Source: JABDFW01 sp035550215
GTDB lineage: Bacteria > Bacteroidota > Bacteroidia > Chitinophagales > Chitinophagaceae
Direction of reading: 5' to 3'
DNA: 64,000 nucleotides
Assembly: GCA_035550215.1 (NCBI GenBank)
Contig: DASZPM010000028.1
Coordinates: forward strand, 1 to 64,000
Part shown: piece by piece, positions 42,444-52,200 of the stretch
How positions within the stretch are numbered: position 1 is the stretch's first letter
Layout of the letters: each line of letters starts with the position of its first letter
The notes under the pieces: generated by a model
Database searches by the model: none
What the model was told of the DNA's origin: nothing
Seen by the model: the letters and a program-made list of their open reading frames with translations, nothing else
Program-made: the position numbers and the translations under genes

Positions 42444-44156
42444 ATGTACGACATCTTACAACTGAACGACATGCTGGTTCCGGAATTACTGGATATTGCC
42501 GAGCAGCTAAATATACACAACGCAAAAAAATTAGATAAACAGGAACTTGTTTACAAGATTCTTGATAAACAGGCAGTTAACGCCAGTGAAGTAAAACAAA
42601 ACGGAATGGAAAAACCCAGACGCAAACGAATTATTAAAGCAACAACTGCCAATACAACCGAAGAGGCAGAGGTGATGAATGAACCTGCGCCGGTTAAAGT
42701 AGAAAAACAGGTTAAGAAAACTGAAGAAAAGGCACCCGTGGTTGAAGCAGAGCCTGCAAAAGAAACCGTTAAGAAAAGAGGGCGCAAACCAAAAGAGAAA
42801 GAAGACACAGCACCTGCACCCATAGCAGAAGAGCCTAAACAGGCCGAAGAAAAAGAAGAAGAGGATAATTCAATACCTGAAATACCCAGTGCGTTATTAA
42901 GTCTTCTCGCAAATGATGAACCGCTGAACCTGGATGATGACGATGATGATTTAGACGATGAGGATGATAACCGCAGCTCGTCCGAAGGTTACACCCAGCA
43001 AAAGCACCAGCATCGTAAAGAGCCCGCTTTTAATATTGAATTTGATGGTATTATCCAGTCAGAAGGTGTGCTTGAAATGATGCCTGACGGTTATGGCTTT
43101 TTGCGCTCGTCCGATTATAATTATCTTTCATCCCCTGACGATGTATATGTTTCTCCGTCACAAATAAAACTGTTCGGCTTAAAAACCGGGGATACGGTGT
43201 ACGGCGCAGTACGCCCTCCAAAAGACGGCGAGAAATATTTTGCGTTGCTGAAGGTTGAAACAATTAACGGCAAAAACCCCGACGAAGTACGTGACCGTGT
43301 GCCTTTTGACTACCTTACACCGTTGTTTCCGTACGAGAAGCTGAACTTATTTACCAGCCCTTCAAACTACAGCACACGTATAATTGACCTTTTTACACCT
43401 ATAGGCAAGGGGCAACGCGGCCTTATTGTTGCGCAGCCCAAAGTTGGTAAAACAATGCTGTTGAAAGAAGTAGCGAACGCTATAGCAGCAAATCATCCCG
43501 AATGTTACCTGATGGTGGTGCTTATTGATGAGCGCCCCGAGGAAGTTACAGATATGGAGCGCAGCGTAAAAGCAGAAGTTATTGCATCAACGTTTGACGA
43601 GCCTGCTGAAAAGCATGTAAAGGTGTCAACCATAGCATTGCAAAAGGCAAAACGCCTTGTTGAATGCGGCCACGACGTAGTGATACTGCTTGATTCAATT
43701 ACACGTTTAGCGCGTGCGCACAACACGGTGGCGCCTGCAAGCGGCAAGGTATTAAGCGGAGGTGTTGAAGCAAATGCCATGCAAAAACCAAAACAGTTTT
43801 TTGGTGCAGCCCGTAAAATTGAACACGGTGGCTCATTAACCATATTGGCTACGGCGCTGATAGAAACAGGCAGCAAAATGGATGAAGTGATATTTGAAGA
43901 ATTTAAGGGTACCGGTAATATGGAGTTGCAGCTTGACCGCCGCCTGGCAAACAAGCGCATTTACCCGGCAATTGACCTGGTAGCTTCATCTACCCGCCGT
44001 GAAGATTTACTGCTTGAAAGAGAAGTGCTGTCAAGAATGAATATTCTGCGATTGTACATTAACGACATGAAGCCGGAGGAAGCGATGACCGAATTACTTA
44101 AACGCATGCGTGGTACAAAGAGCAACGAGGAATTTTTGGCGAGCATGAACGGTTAA
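42444..44156 (+). CDS. rho: Transcription termination factor Rho
   Basis: A 570-aa hexameric RNA helicase that ends transcription. Order: Rho_N helical domain (about 1-45; MLVPELLDIAEQLNI); a long charged, low-complexity insertion (about 50-195) with Lys/Glu-rich stretches and a run of Asp/Glu; the cold-shock-like RNA-binding domain (EGVLEMMPDGYGFLRS); then the ATPase core with P-loop AQPKVGKT (Lys336), Walker B VVILLDSITRLARA, and the Q/R loops SGKVLSGGVEANAMQ. The insertion makes it about 150 residues longer than E. coli Rho, as is normal for Bacteroidota. A strong terminator follows. Confidence 0.97.
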   Translation: MYDILQLNDMLVPELLDIAEQLNIHNAKKLDKQELVYKILDKQAVNASEVKQNGMEKPRRKRIIKATTANTTEEAEVMNEPAPVKVEKQVKKTEEKAPVVEAEPAKETVKKRGRKPKEKEDTAPAPIAEEPKQAEEKEEEDNSIPEIPSALLSLLANDEPLNLDDDDDDLDDEDDNRSSSEGYTQQKHQHRKEPAFNIEFDGIIQSEGVLEMMPDGYGFLRSSDYNYLSSPDDVYVSPSQIKLFGLKTGDTVYGAVRPPKDGEKYFALLKVETINGKNPDEVRDRVPFDYLTPLFPYEKLNLFTSPSNYSTRIIDLFTPIGKGQRGLIVAQPKVGKTMLLKEVANAIAANHPECYLMVVLIDERPEEVTDMERSVKAEVIASTFDEPAEKHVKVSTIALQKAKRLVECGHDVVILLDSITRLARAHNTVAPASGKVLSGGVEANAMQKPKQFFGAARKIEHGGSLTILATALIETGSKMDEVIFEEFKGTGNMELQLDRRLANKRIYPAIDLVASSTRREDLLLEREVLSRMNILRLYINDMKPEEAMTELLKRMRGTKSNEEFLASMNG

Positions 44157-44178
44157 CAAAAGAGAGATACTTTTTTAT

Positions 44179-44206
44179 AAAGCCTTCTTCACGGGAGGCT
44201 TTTTTA
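44179..44206 (+). terminator. Rho-independent terminator after rho
   Basis: AAAGCCT (44179-44185) pairs with AGGCTTT (44196-44202), followed by a T run, 22 nt past the rho stop. Confidence 0.82.
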
Positions 44207-44223
44207 TTAACTGGCCCGGCAAG

Positions 44224-44328
44224 CTATCCGCCGTAACCAAATTCATCGTATCTCAGCCTTTCGGCAATGCGTTTGCCGTAAACGAGGATAAAAACCAGGA
44301 GCATCAGTTGGATGGACGTGCGTAACAT
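44224..44328 (-). CDS. Possible small membrane protein (34 aa)
   Basis: An ATG-started reading frame of 34 codons on the minus strand between rho and msrC. The product starts MLRTSIQLMLLVFILVYGKR, one hydrophobic helix followed by basic residues, then ends IAERLRYDEFGYGG. The composition (a single span with positive residues after it and an aromatic, glycine-rich tail) is more protein-like than a chance frame. No clear promoter or ribosome-binding site supports it. Confidence 0.35.
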   Translation of the reverse strand: MLRTSIQLMLLVFILVYGKRIAERLRYDEFGYGG

Positions 44329-44412
44329 AGGTCAAAAACTTGTTTTCTTTTTTCAGACAAATTCTGTACCGTGAACGCTGCGTAATAATTGCATGTTGGC
44401 ATAACAGTAGGG

Positions 44413-44430
44413 AAACTTAAGCCTAAGTTT
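44413..44430. other. Perfect inverted repeat upstream of msrC
   Basis: AAACTTA (44413-44419) and TAAGTTT (44424-44430) around AGCC, followed by TTGATTGTT. It could be an operator for msrC or a weak terminator on the plus strand. Confidence 0.35.
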
Positions 44431-44523
44431 TTGATTGTTAGACCTTTTTCTGTATAAAAAATATTCTTAAAAATTCAACACGTTATCTCAATTTTGCGTT
44501 TTTATAATGCAGGATTCTACATC

Positions 44524-45000
44524 ATGAGTGAAGATTTACACATTACCAAGGGTACAAAAGAAGAGCAATACCGGTCGCTTTTGCCGCAAATAAAGGGGTT
44601 GCTGGAGGGCGAACCTGACCTAATTGCCAACCTGGCAAATATTACGGGTGCGCTTAAAGAACAGTTTGGCTGGTTATGGATTGGATTTTATATAGTAAAA
44701 CAGGATGAACTGGTACTGGGGCCATTCCAGGGGCCGGTGGCATGTACACGCATAAAAAAAGGCAAGGGTGTTTGCGGCACAAGCTGGGCTGAAGCAAAAA
44801 CATTAATTGTTCCGGATGTGGAACAGTTTCCCGGCCACATTACCTGCAGCAGTTTATCCAGGTCGGAAATAGTTGTGCCTGTTATAAAAAACAGTGAAGT
44901 TGTAGCAGTGCTTGATGCTGACAGCGCGGCTTTAAATGAGTTTGATGAAACCGACCGGCAATACCTGGAAGAAATTGTAAACCTTTTTGAATGGAGCTGA
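44524..45000 (+). CDS. msrC: Free methionine-(R)-sulfoxide reductase (GAF domain)
   Basis: A 158-aa single GAF-domain enzyme that reduces free methionine-(R)-sulfoxide with thioredoxin. The three conserved cysteines are visible as VACTRIKKGKGVCGTSW and HITCSSLSRSEIVVP, along with the family core FGWLWIGFYIV and VLDADSAALNEFDETD. ATG 44524 (MSEDLHITKG) is used; an upstream start at 44494 adds ten unlikely residues. The gene converges end to end with the GH144 gene, with 2 nt between the stops. Confidence 0.92.
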   Translation: MSEDLHITKGTKEEQYRSLLPQIKGLLEGEPDLIANLANITGALKEQFGWLWIGFYIVKQDELVLGPFQGPVACTRIKKGKGVCGTSWAEAKTLIVPDVEQFPGHITCSSLSRSEIVVPVIKNSEVVAVLDADSAALNEFDETDRQYLEEIVNLFEWS

Positions 45001-45002
45001 TA

Positions 45003-46655
45003 TCAAAAATACGGGCTTGAAAAGCCTAATTTTTGCATACCTGCTTTTACTTCAGGGCAACTCATAAAAAGCTTCCATAAAAGTCCCGTACGATAGTTTT
45101 CAATCATTACTACCTCCGGGCCCTGGTCTATGGCAAGGTAAGAGTTTGCGAACCAAAGGTTGTTTACATTAAACGCGTCCGTAAAGCCATATTGTCCCCA
45201 AATTTTGTCACCCAGCTTATAATAAAAAAACTTTATAGCGCGCATCGCTTCTGCAGGCGCGTATGGCAGTGATGATATTGCAGCAGTTGGCGCAATATAT
45301 CCCTGGTCGTTGGTGGGCGAACTGGCGGTGTAACCACCGTCAATATCACTTGCGGTAAGTCCCCAGCAAGCAGTACTATATCCCGCATATTTATTGGGAT
45401 TAGCAACACAATAACTGTAATTTATTTTGGTGTGGGCTGTATCCTGTGTCCAGTAATTAGCATACGCGTCGGAAAGGCCATGAGGGTTTATGCCAAGAAA
45501 AGAATAATGGGCAAAGAATAATGGGCCTCCATAATCCGGCCCTAATGGCAGTTTTATACCATAAAATGTTTTGCCGTTGCGCATATTGCCATTTTGCGCC
45601 CAGCCACCCGTATAAACAGCAGCGGGGATGGCGTTGTTGTTTGACGAAGCGGCAAGTACGTAAGTTATGAGTGCTTCATCCCACCCGTTTACCTGCACAT
45701 TCACCACAAACCCCTGGTCCGGGCTCCAGTTCCAGTACAACACATTTTGATTATTGTTCCTGTACCAATTCCAGTCAACGGCATTCCACAAAGTATTTAT
45801 GTTATCACGAAGGGTTATTTCGGTGGCATCTGTTGCGCTGTTAAAATATTGCCTCGCACAAAGCAGGCCCTGCATCATATTGGCTGTTTCAACAATGTCT
45901 CCGCCGTTATCCTGCGGGCTAAAGGGTACAGTAGCACCAGTTGCGCCATTTATCCAGTGTGAAAACGCACCGTGATAAGTAGTACATTTAGTATTTAAAA
46001 AATTTACAATAGTGGTTATGCGGGCAAGTGCATCAGCGTGCGAAACAAAATTGCGGCTTGCGGCTGCCAGCATGGCCATTATGCCAAAACCCGTACCGCC
46101 TGTTGTTACCACATCCCCGCTGGTATTCCTTTCACGCGCCATACCGGAAACAGGGTGACCAAAGTCCCAAAAATATTTGAAGGTTTGTTGCTCCACAAGT
46201 GTAAGCAAAGCGCTGTCTGATATTTGCGGGTATTTGTCGGTTGAATCAATTCCCGTTAAAAGATTTATAGATACAGGATTAACAAGCGTACCGCCTGCCG
46301 ACGATTGTAATGATGAAGAAACGCTCAACGTGTATTTGTTAAGCCCTTTAAGCGCAGGTGATGGCTGCAAAATAGCAATGGTGTTATTATTCTGCATAGT
46401 GGTGGTATAATTAACAGCATTACCACTATTATCGGTAAAAGAAATACCTGATTGTATACCGCTTTGCGTAACAGGAGAAGTGAATACAAATTTTATGTCC
46501 GGCTTTTCAGTAACGCCGGTATAGGTGAGGCCATTATAAGCGCCATTAACCGTAAAACTAAGGCTGTATACAGAAGGGGCAGAAGGGGTATTTGTTTTAC
46601 TGCAATTAAACGTCGCCAAAATAATAATGTATAAAATAAATCTGCTTCTGCCCAT
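45003..46655 (-). CDS. GH144-type glucanase lipoprotein (probable endo-beta-1,2-glucanase)
   Basis: A 550-aa exported glycoside hydrolase. The N-terminus has a lipobox-like TFNCS (surface or periplasmic lipoprotein). Next comes an Ig-like domain (about 28-135; SLSFTVNGAYNG...LNKYTLSVSSSL), then an (alpha/alpha)6 barrel of the glycoamylase-like GH144 family: EQQTFKYFWDFGHPVSGMARER, GGTGFGIMAM, NGWDEALITYVLAASS, FFAHYSFLGINPHG, DQGPEVVMIENYRTGLLWKLF. Characterised GH144 enzymes cut beta-1,2-glucan to sophorooligosaccharides. ATG 46655 is used. It is the last gene of a sus-like locus. Confidence 0.85.
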   Translation of the reverse strand: MGRSRFILYIIILATFNCSKTNTPSAPSVYSLSFTVNGAYNGLTYTGVTEKPDIKFVFTSPVTQSGIQSGISFTDNSGNAVNYTTTMQNNNTIAILQPSPALKGLNKYTLSVSSSLQSSAGGTLVNPVSINLLTGIDSTDKYPQISDSALLTLVEQQTFKYFWDFGHPVSGMARERNTSGDVVTTGGTGFGIMAMLAAASRNFVSHADALARITTIVNFLNTKCTTYHGAFSHWINGATGATVPFSPQDNGGDIVETANMMQGLLCARQYFNSATDATEITLRDNINTLWNAVDWNWYRNNNQNVLYWNWSPDQGFVVNVQVNGWDEALITYVLAASSNNNAIPAAVYTGGWAQNGNMRNGKTFYGIKLPLGPDYGGPLFFAHYSFLGINPHGLSDAYANYWTQDTAHTKINYSYCVANPNKYAGYSTACWGLTASDIDGGYTASSPTNDQGYIAPTAAISSLPYAPAEAMRAIKFFYYKLGDKIWGQYGFTDAFNVNNLWFANSYLAIDQGPEVVMIENYRTGLLWKLFMSCPEVKAGMQKLGFSSPYF

Positions 46656-46744
46656 AACCACATTTAATAATTGTAAAGCAAGTAAAAAGCCAAAACTGTT
46701 TTATGCAGTCCTGGCTTTTATAACAAAAAATTCAAATCAAAGGT

Positions 46745-47656
46745 TTATTTTCCCGCTGCACCCAATTCATATAAGGCTTTAATATCGGCTGCACCCAGTA
46801 CTGTATTATATACCCTTATTTCATCTATATTTCCAACCATTGGTACCGTCCACGTATCTGCAGTAAGCTGCTTGCCGGGAATGTTGTTATACCACCCGCC
46901 AATAATTACTTCGTTAGGAACAGTATTTTTAAAATATGCAGTCCCTCTCTGCTGGTAAGAAGTAGTACCAATACGCTGGCCATTGGCATACACCTGGAAA
47001 ATAACAGATGCGGAGTCGTATGTTATCATCAGGTTTACCCATTTATTCGCGCCGATGGTCGGGGATTTATACGTACCATCACCGTCAGGGTTCCAGCTTG
47101 CGTTAAGGTTATCCTGTGTGCCGCCGTTAACATCTGCATAGTCAGGGTGCACTACAAGGTCGCTGGTATCTGAAGCGGGATGCTGCCCTGTTTCAAGAAG
47201 AAAATTAATGTTACCCCAAAACTGCCCCGGCCGCGCCAATGTGAATGTGAGGGTAGGTGTAGAGCCGTTGTTTAAAATCTGCACCCATTCACTTACGGTA
47301 AAGCTGCCGGATAATGTTTGAAAAGCCGGAATTTGTGTGGGATAATAAAGATAACCACTGTTTAATTTAAGGGCTTTCCCTCTTACGCCGTTATCTATGT
47401 AGGAGTCGTTGGAGGTAGTTGACGGTGTTATGCCGGAAATATTTTCGGCTTCAGTTCCGTCAAAACTCCAGTAAGCGATAAGATGGTCGGGCGCAATTTC
47501 ACCGGAACTGTCAAACCCCTCTATTTTGCCGCTAAAATCACTGGGTGACACAGACGGCAGGTGGTTGGGATTTTCCTTAGTACACGATGCCAGCGCGCCG
47601 GGCACAATTACTGCCGCATACAACAATCGCAGCAGGTTTTTATATTCAATTTTCAT
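46745..47656 (-). CDS. LamG-like lectin-fold lipoprotein of the sus-like locus
   Basis: A 303-aa lipoprotein: signal with lipobox ALASC (Cys at about 24). After a short linker (PSVSPSDFSGKIEGFDSSGE) comes a concanavalin-like LamG jelly roll: DHLIAYWSFDGTEAENISG, GSFTVSEWVQI, KWVNLMITYDSASVIFQVYANGQRIG, GNIDEIRVYNTVLGAADIKALYE. In this position (after SusD) such proteins usually serve as surface glycan-binding proteins. It lies 32 nt after the SusD stop and is followed by the GH144 gene. Confidence 0.82.
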   Translation of the reverse strand: MKIEYKNLLRLLYAAVIVPGALASCTKENPNHLPSVSPSDFSGKIEGFDSSGEIAPDHLIAYWSFDGTEAENISGITPSTTSNDSYIDNGVRGKALKLNSGYLYYPTQIPAFQTLSGSFTVSEWVQILNNGSTPTLTFTLARPGQFWGNINFLLETGQHPASDTSDLVVHPDYADVNGGTQDNLNASWNPDGDGTYKSPTIGANKWVNLMITYDSASVIFQVYANGQRIGTTSYQQRGTAYFKNTVPNEVIIGGWYNNIPGKQLTADTWTVPMVGNIDEIRVYNTVLGAADIKALYELGAAGK

Positions 47657-47688
47657 ACACTTCGTTTTTGTTTAGTAACATAAATAAA

Positions 47689-49209
47689 TTAATAGCCTGG
47701 GTTTTGATGTAAAATACCTTTCGAAAGGTCAATCTGTGCCTGCGGTATGGGCAGCAATTTATCCCTGCTATCCAGGTAATTTGTTTTACCGGCTGCATGC
47801 AATACACTTGTTGCAAGGCCCCAGCGTACCAGGTCAAAAAACCTGTCATGTTCCATAGCAAGTTCTATCCTGCGTTCATGTTGTATCGCTGTTCTTAGCG
47901 CGCCCTGGTCTGTTGTTGTTACAACAGGTAATATTGTGTTATCGCCATTGCGCGCCCGCGCTCTTACCCATTCCAGTTTTTGCAGCGCTTCTGCTGTGTT
48001 GCCGGTTTCGTTGGCGGCTTCTGCGTACATCAGCACAACATCGGCATATCTTAATATTCTCACATTTGTCCACCAGCCAAACTGGTCTCCTACGGTATTT
48101 CTAACGGCAGGGTTAGTATATACTTTTTTGTTATAACGGGGATTAGGCTCTGCCGGAAATACCTCTCCATACATAGTAGGCGTTGGGCTTGGGCAGAAAA
48201 GTATGGTTGCGTCTTCTCTCGGGTCTCCTTTCTCATAAGCGTCCTCAAGCTGCTGCGAAGGCACGTTGAAGCCCCATCCAAGGTTGTTCCAGTCAACGCC
48301 TCTCACTCCCTGCACATTCGCATACTGGCAGCCATAAGAATCTTCTTTATGATTTGCGTCTGCATAAGCCTGTATTTCAAAAACCGATTCGCTGCTGTTC
48401 TCCCCGTCTTCCGTAAAAATTTTGTTATACGGGGTATTCAGGTCATACATGCCTGAATTAATTACCAGCGAAGCAGAACTCATAGCCTGTGGCCATTTTT
48501 TCTCCGTTAAATACACCTTTGCCAGCATACCGTTAGCCGCCCCGCTTGTTGCCCTGCCAATAAATTTTGCAGGCCATTGTGCAGGCAGGTTAGCTGCAGC
48601 ATATTGCAAATCTTGCTCAATGAAAGGATAAATAACCGACGGGTCTGACTGCGAAATATTTGAGCCTGATACAGTAACTACAGAATCAACCAGCGGTACA
48701 TTACCAAAAAGGCGCACCAGCATAAAATAGCTGTACCCCCTTAAAAACCGCGCTTCAGCCATGGCAGAAACTTTGGCTGATTCCGGGGTATTGGTGCTGT
48801 CTGTTGCCACCTGGTTTAATACTACGTTGCATTTGTTAATCAGCGAGTAATACCCGGTCCACAAATCATTGGTAAGGCTATTGGTTGGAGTGACAGGAAA
48901 ATCATCCATTTCTTTTTCAGTAGGTGCATCATCAGGGGTGCTGCCTTTGTCTGCGTCGTCACTCCTGATGCTGGTTGCCCCGATAAAGCCAAATACCGAT
49001 ACCTCCCAGGTACGCATTTGCGCGTAAGCAGCATAAATATATTGGTCGTAAGGGCCGCCACCGGCAGGATAAGGATAGTTGTCTGTTGTATATTGGCCCA
49101 GGGGCTGCCTGTCTAAAAAATCTTTTTTACAACCCGGCAATGTGGTCGCCACCATAAGCAACGCAAATAAACCTGACATCACAGCCGCGTTTTTAGTTAG
49201 ATGTAGCAT
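47689..49209 (-). CDS. SusD/RagB family nutrient-uptake lipoprotein
   Basis: A 506-aa surface lipoprotein that forms the lid of the SusC transporter and captures glycans. Lipobox TTLPGCKKDFLDRQP, then the TPR-like SusD core (WTGYYSLINKCNVVLNQV, AEARFLRGYSYFMLVRLFGNVPLVD, GMLAKVYLTEKKWPQAM), and the SusD C-terminal signature NVRILRYADVVLMYAEAANETG ... IQHERRIELAMEHDRFFDLVRWG. It lies 23 nt after SusC. With GH144 in the same locus, the ligand is probably beta-1,2-glucan oligosaccharides. Confidence 0.93.
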   Translation of the reverse strand: MLHLTKNAAVMSGLFALLMVATTLPGCKKDFLDRQPLGQYTTDNYPYPAGGGPYDQYIYAAYAQMRTWEVSVFGFIGATSIRSDDADKGSTPDDAPTEKEMDDFPVTPTNSLTNDLWTGYYSLINKCNVVLNQVATDSTNTPESAKVSAMAEARFLRGYSYFMLVRLFGNVPLVDSVVTVSGSNISQSDPSVIYPFIEQDLQYAAANLPAQWPAKFIGRATSGAANGMLAKVYLTEKKWPQAMSSASLVINSGMYDLNTPYNKIFTEDGENSSESVFEIQAYADANHKEDSYGCQYANVQGVRGVDWNNLGWGFNVPSQQLEDAYEKGDPREDATILFCPSPTPTMYGEVFPAEPNPRYNKKVYTNPAVRNTVGDQFGWWTNVRILRYADVVLMYAEAANETGNTAEALQKLEWVRARARNGDNTILPVVTTTDQGALRTAIQHERRIELAMEHDRFFDLVRWGLATSVLHAAGKTNYLDSRDKLLPIPQAQIDLSKGILHQNPGY

Positions 49210-49232
49210 AATAAGAATGTTTTTAATTAGAA

Positions 49233-52200
49233 CTAAAAAGTAAGGTTTACGCCAAAAGAGTAAATAGCAGGTACGGGATAAACACCATTGTCAGCACCTG
49301 CGGTTGTCGGGTTTCCAATAGGTACTTCCGGCGTATACCCTGTGGCATGCGTAAACGTCGCGACATTTTGCGCGTTAAGATATATACGCAGTGTTTTAAT
49401 GCCGCTGTTCTTAAGCGTGGTGGCGGTATTAAATGTATATCCCAACTGTAGCGTGCGTAAACGGAAATAATCTCCCGGCTCAAGCCAGTAGTTAGAGAAC
49501 AGGAAATTGTTTGAACGTGTATTATCCAGTATAGGTTCAATATTGGTTGTACCGGGGCCTGTCCATGCATTTAAGCGGTTAACCTCGTAGTTAAGCGTTG
49601 CAAAAGTATATGTACGCCGTTGTACATATATTTTATTGCCTGCCACACCCTGCGCTTCCACTAACAGGTCAAAGCCTTTATACCGCAGCGAAATATCTGC
49701 GCCAAAGTTGTATTTGGGAAAAGGAGAACCAAGATACGTACGGTCATTCTGATCAATTTTGCCATCACCATTTACATCTTTAAATATAATGTCGCCTGGA
49801 GCGGCAGAGGCCATGTGCGGTGTTTTGTCAATTTGCGCTGTAGTTTGATAAATGCCTGCCTGTTCATACCCGTAGAAGAAACCTATCGGGTAGCCTGATT
49901 CTGTAAGGTTAACACCGTTGGTAATCTGGAAATTGATGTCGTTACCAATTGACTCAACATTATTCTTATTAATGCTGAAGTTACCGTTGATTGAATAACT
50001 GAAATCTCTGCCTATCTTATCACCCCAGCCCGCGGTAACTTCTATACCTTTGTTATCAATGGAACCAAGATTGGTAAAATAAGTAGTGTTGCCTGATGCA
50101 CCCGGCAATGTTATAGATGTTAAGATATCATGTGTTTTACGGTCATAAAAATCAACGTCCAGTGAAAGCCTGTTCCTCAACATCCTTGATTCAAAGCCAG
50201 CGTCTTTACCTTCCACCACTTCCCAATGCAGGTTGGGGTCAGGCACATACGCCGCTGTTACTGAAGGGTAGATATTATTGCCAAAAATGCCTACGTTGGA
50301 GTTGTTAAGGCCGGGGTAGGAAAGGTAGTTGCCTATGTTAAGGCCGTTACCAACGGTTCCCCATGAGGCTTTAATTTTTAAGAAGTCAAGCCACTGAATA
50401 TCGCGCATAAAATTCTCGTCGGTCATTACCCAGCCAGCACCTACGCTACCAAAATCACCCCATTGGTGAGAAGGTGAGAATTTGGAGGTACCATCCCTGC
50501 GGTAGCTAACATTAAGCAGGTACCTGTTTTTATAAGAATAGTTAACCCTGCCGAGAAACGACATAGAGGCATCTTCAGCAGCGCCGCCGGCAAAATTGCC
50601 GGGATTTGATTGCTGCGCGATATTAAGGTACCAGAACATGGAATTATCCGGTATGTACAGCGAAGTATCAGTCCTGTTGCCGTTGATAAATTCGTTGTAG
50701 TGGTACAAAGTGCTAAAGCCCGCCAACACAGTAAGGTGATGCCCGCCATTCAGTGTTTTGTCAAAGGTGAGCGTGTGGTCCTGCTGGTAGGTTTTATATA
50801 CAGTTTGTGACTGGTTAACTGAAGTATGCGGGTTTACGGCATAGCTGGTGTCCGCGCCCGGCGTACCATCTTCATGCACGTTTAAATAGTGGAAAGGTAA
50901 TGGCTGGTACCCGCGTGATTGATTAAAGCCAAGGTCAGTATAGAAAGTGGATTTCCACGTAAAGTTTTTCAGGAATTTTATTTCGGCATATACATTGCCT
51001 GTTACGCGATAACCATTATTAATAGTGTTGCCGTTGGCCTGGTCTATCGCCGCAAGCGGGTTTATTACCTGTGCCCGCTGAAAGGATGGCATCGCGTAGT
51101 ACAAGCCAGGGCCTGCCTGCACCGGTACAATCGGCGCAGCCCACAAAGCCTCATTTTCAATGCCGCCTACGGGTGGGTTTTGTTTCCAGTAAAAACCGGT
51201 GAGGTCAGCACCCACTTTTATGTTTTTAGTAATGCGTATCTCTTCATTCAGGCGGCCTATATATTTTTGGTAGTGGTCATATTTTTCAACACCCTGCTGG
51301 TCTGAGTAACCAAGGTTTAAGTAGGTTGTACTTTTATCTGTGCTGTTTGAAATACTCAGGCTGTTGTTATCCAGTATAGCAGAGCGGTATATTTCATCCT
51401 GCCAGTTGGTGTTAGCGTTGTAATTGCTGAAATCAAATGGCGCCGCGCCTATATTGGCAAGCTGCTCTGAGTACAGTTTTTTAAACCCTGCTGCATCTGC
51501 AACCTTTATTTTGTTATTTACCTGCTGCACACCAATATTAGTGGTGAAGCTGATATTTGTTTCACCCCTTTTTGCGCGTTTTGTTGTTATTATAATTACA
51601 CCATTACCACCCTGCAAACCATAAATAGCTATGGAAGAAGGGTCTTTTAAAACTTCAATAGTTTCAACATCTGCGGGGTTCAGGTAATCAATATTGGTTT
51701 GCAATATTCCGTCTACAACATACAGGGGATCGGCGTTATTGGTGGAATTTACCCCGCGTATTCTTACCGTGGGCGAAGAGCCGGCCTGCCCTGAATTAAC
51801 TATTGTCAATCCCGCAACCTTACCCTGTAATGATGCTACGGGGTTTGATGCCGGTAATTTTGCTACGTCGTCACCGCTTATTACTGCTATTGAACCGGTA
51901 AGGTCTCTTTTCTTTTGCGTACCGTACCCTATTACAACGACCTGGGCAAGTGACTGCGTAGACAGGACCAATGTAACATCAATTTCTGTTTTGCCTGCAA
52001 CCGGCAGTTCCTGCGACTCATATCCAACATAAGAAAACACCAACACATCACTGTCTGAGGCGTTTATTGAATAAACACCCTCCGTATTGGTTGTAGTGCC
52101 TTTGGTAGTGCCTTTTACCTGTACAGATACACCCGCGAGCGGCACATTATTATCGCCCAAAACCTTACCCGTAATAACCGTTTGCACCTCGCTGCCGGGG

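Larger units (their letters stand above)
44157..44523. other. Intergenic region between rho and msrC
   Basis: Contents: the rho terminator (44179-44206), a possible 34-codon minus-strand gene (44224-44328), and a perfect inverted repeat AAACTTA/TAAGTTT with a 4-nt loop at 44413-44430. The right-hand AT-rich part probably holds the msrC promoter; CAATTTTG at 44485-44492 is one base off a -7 box. Confidence 0.45.
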
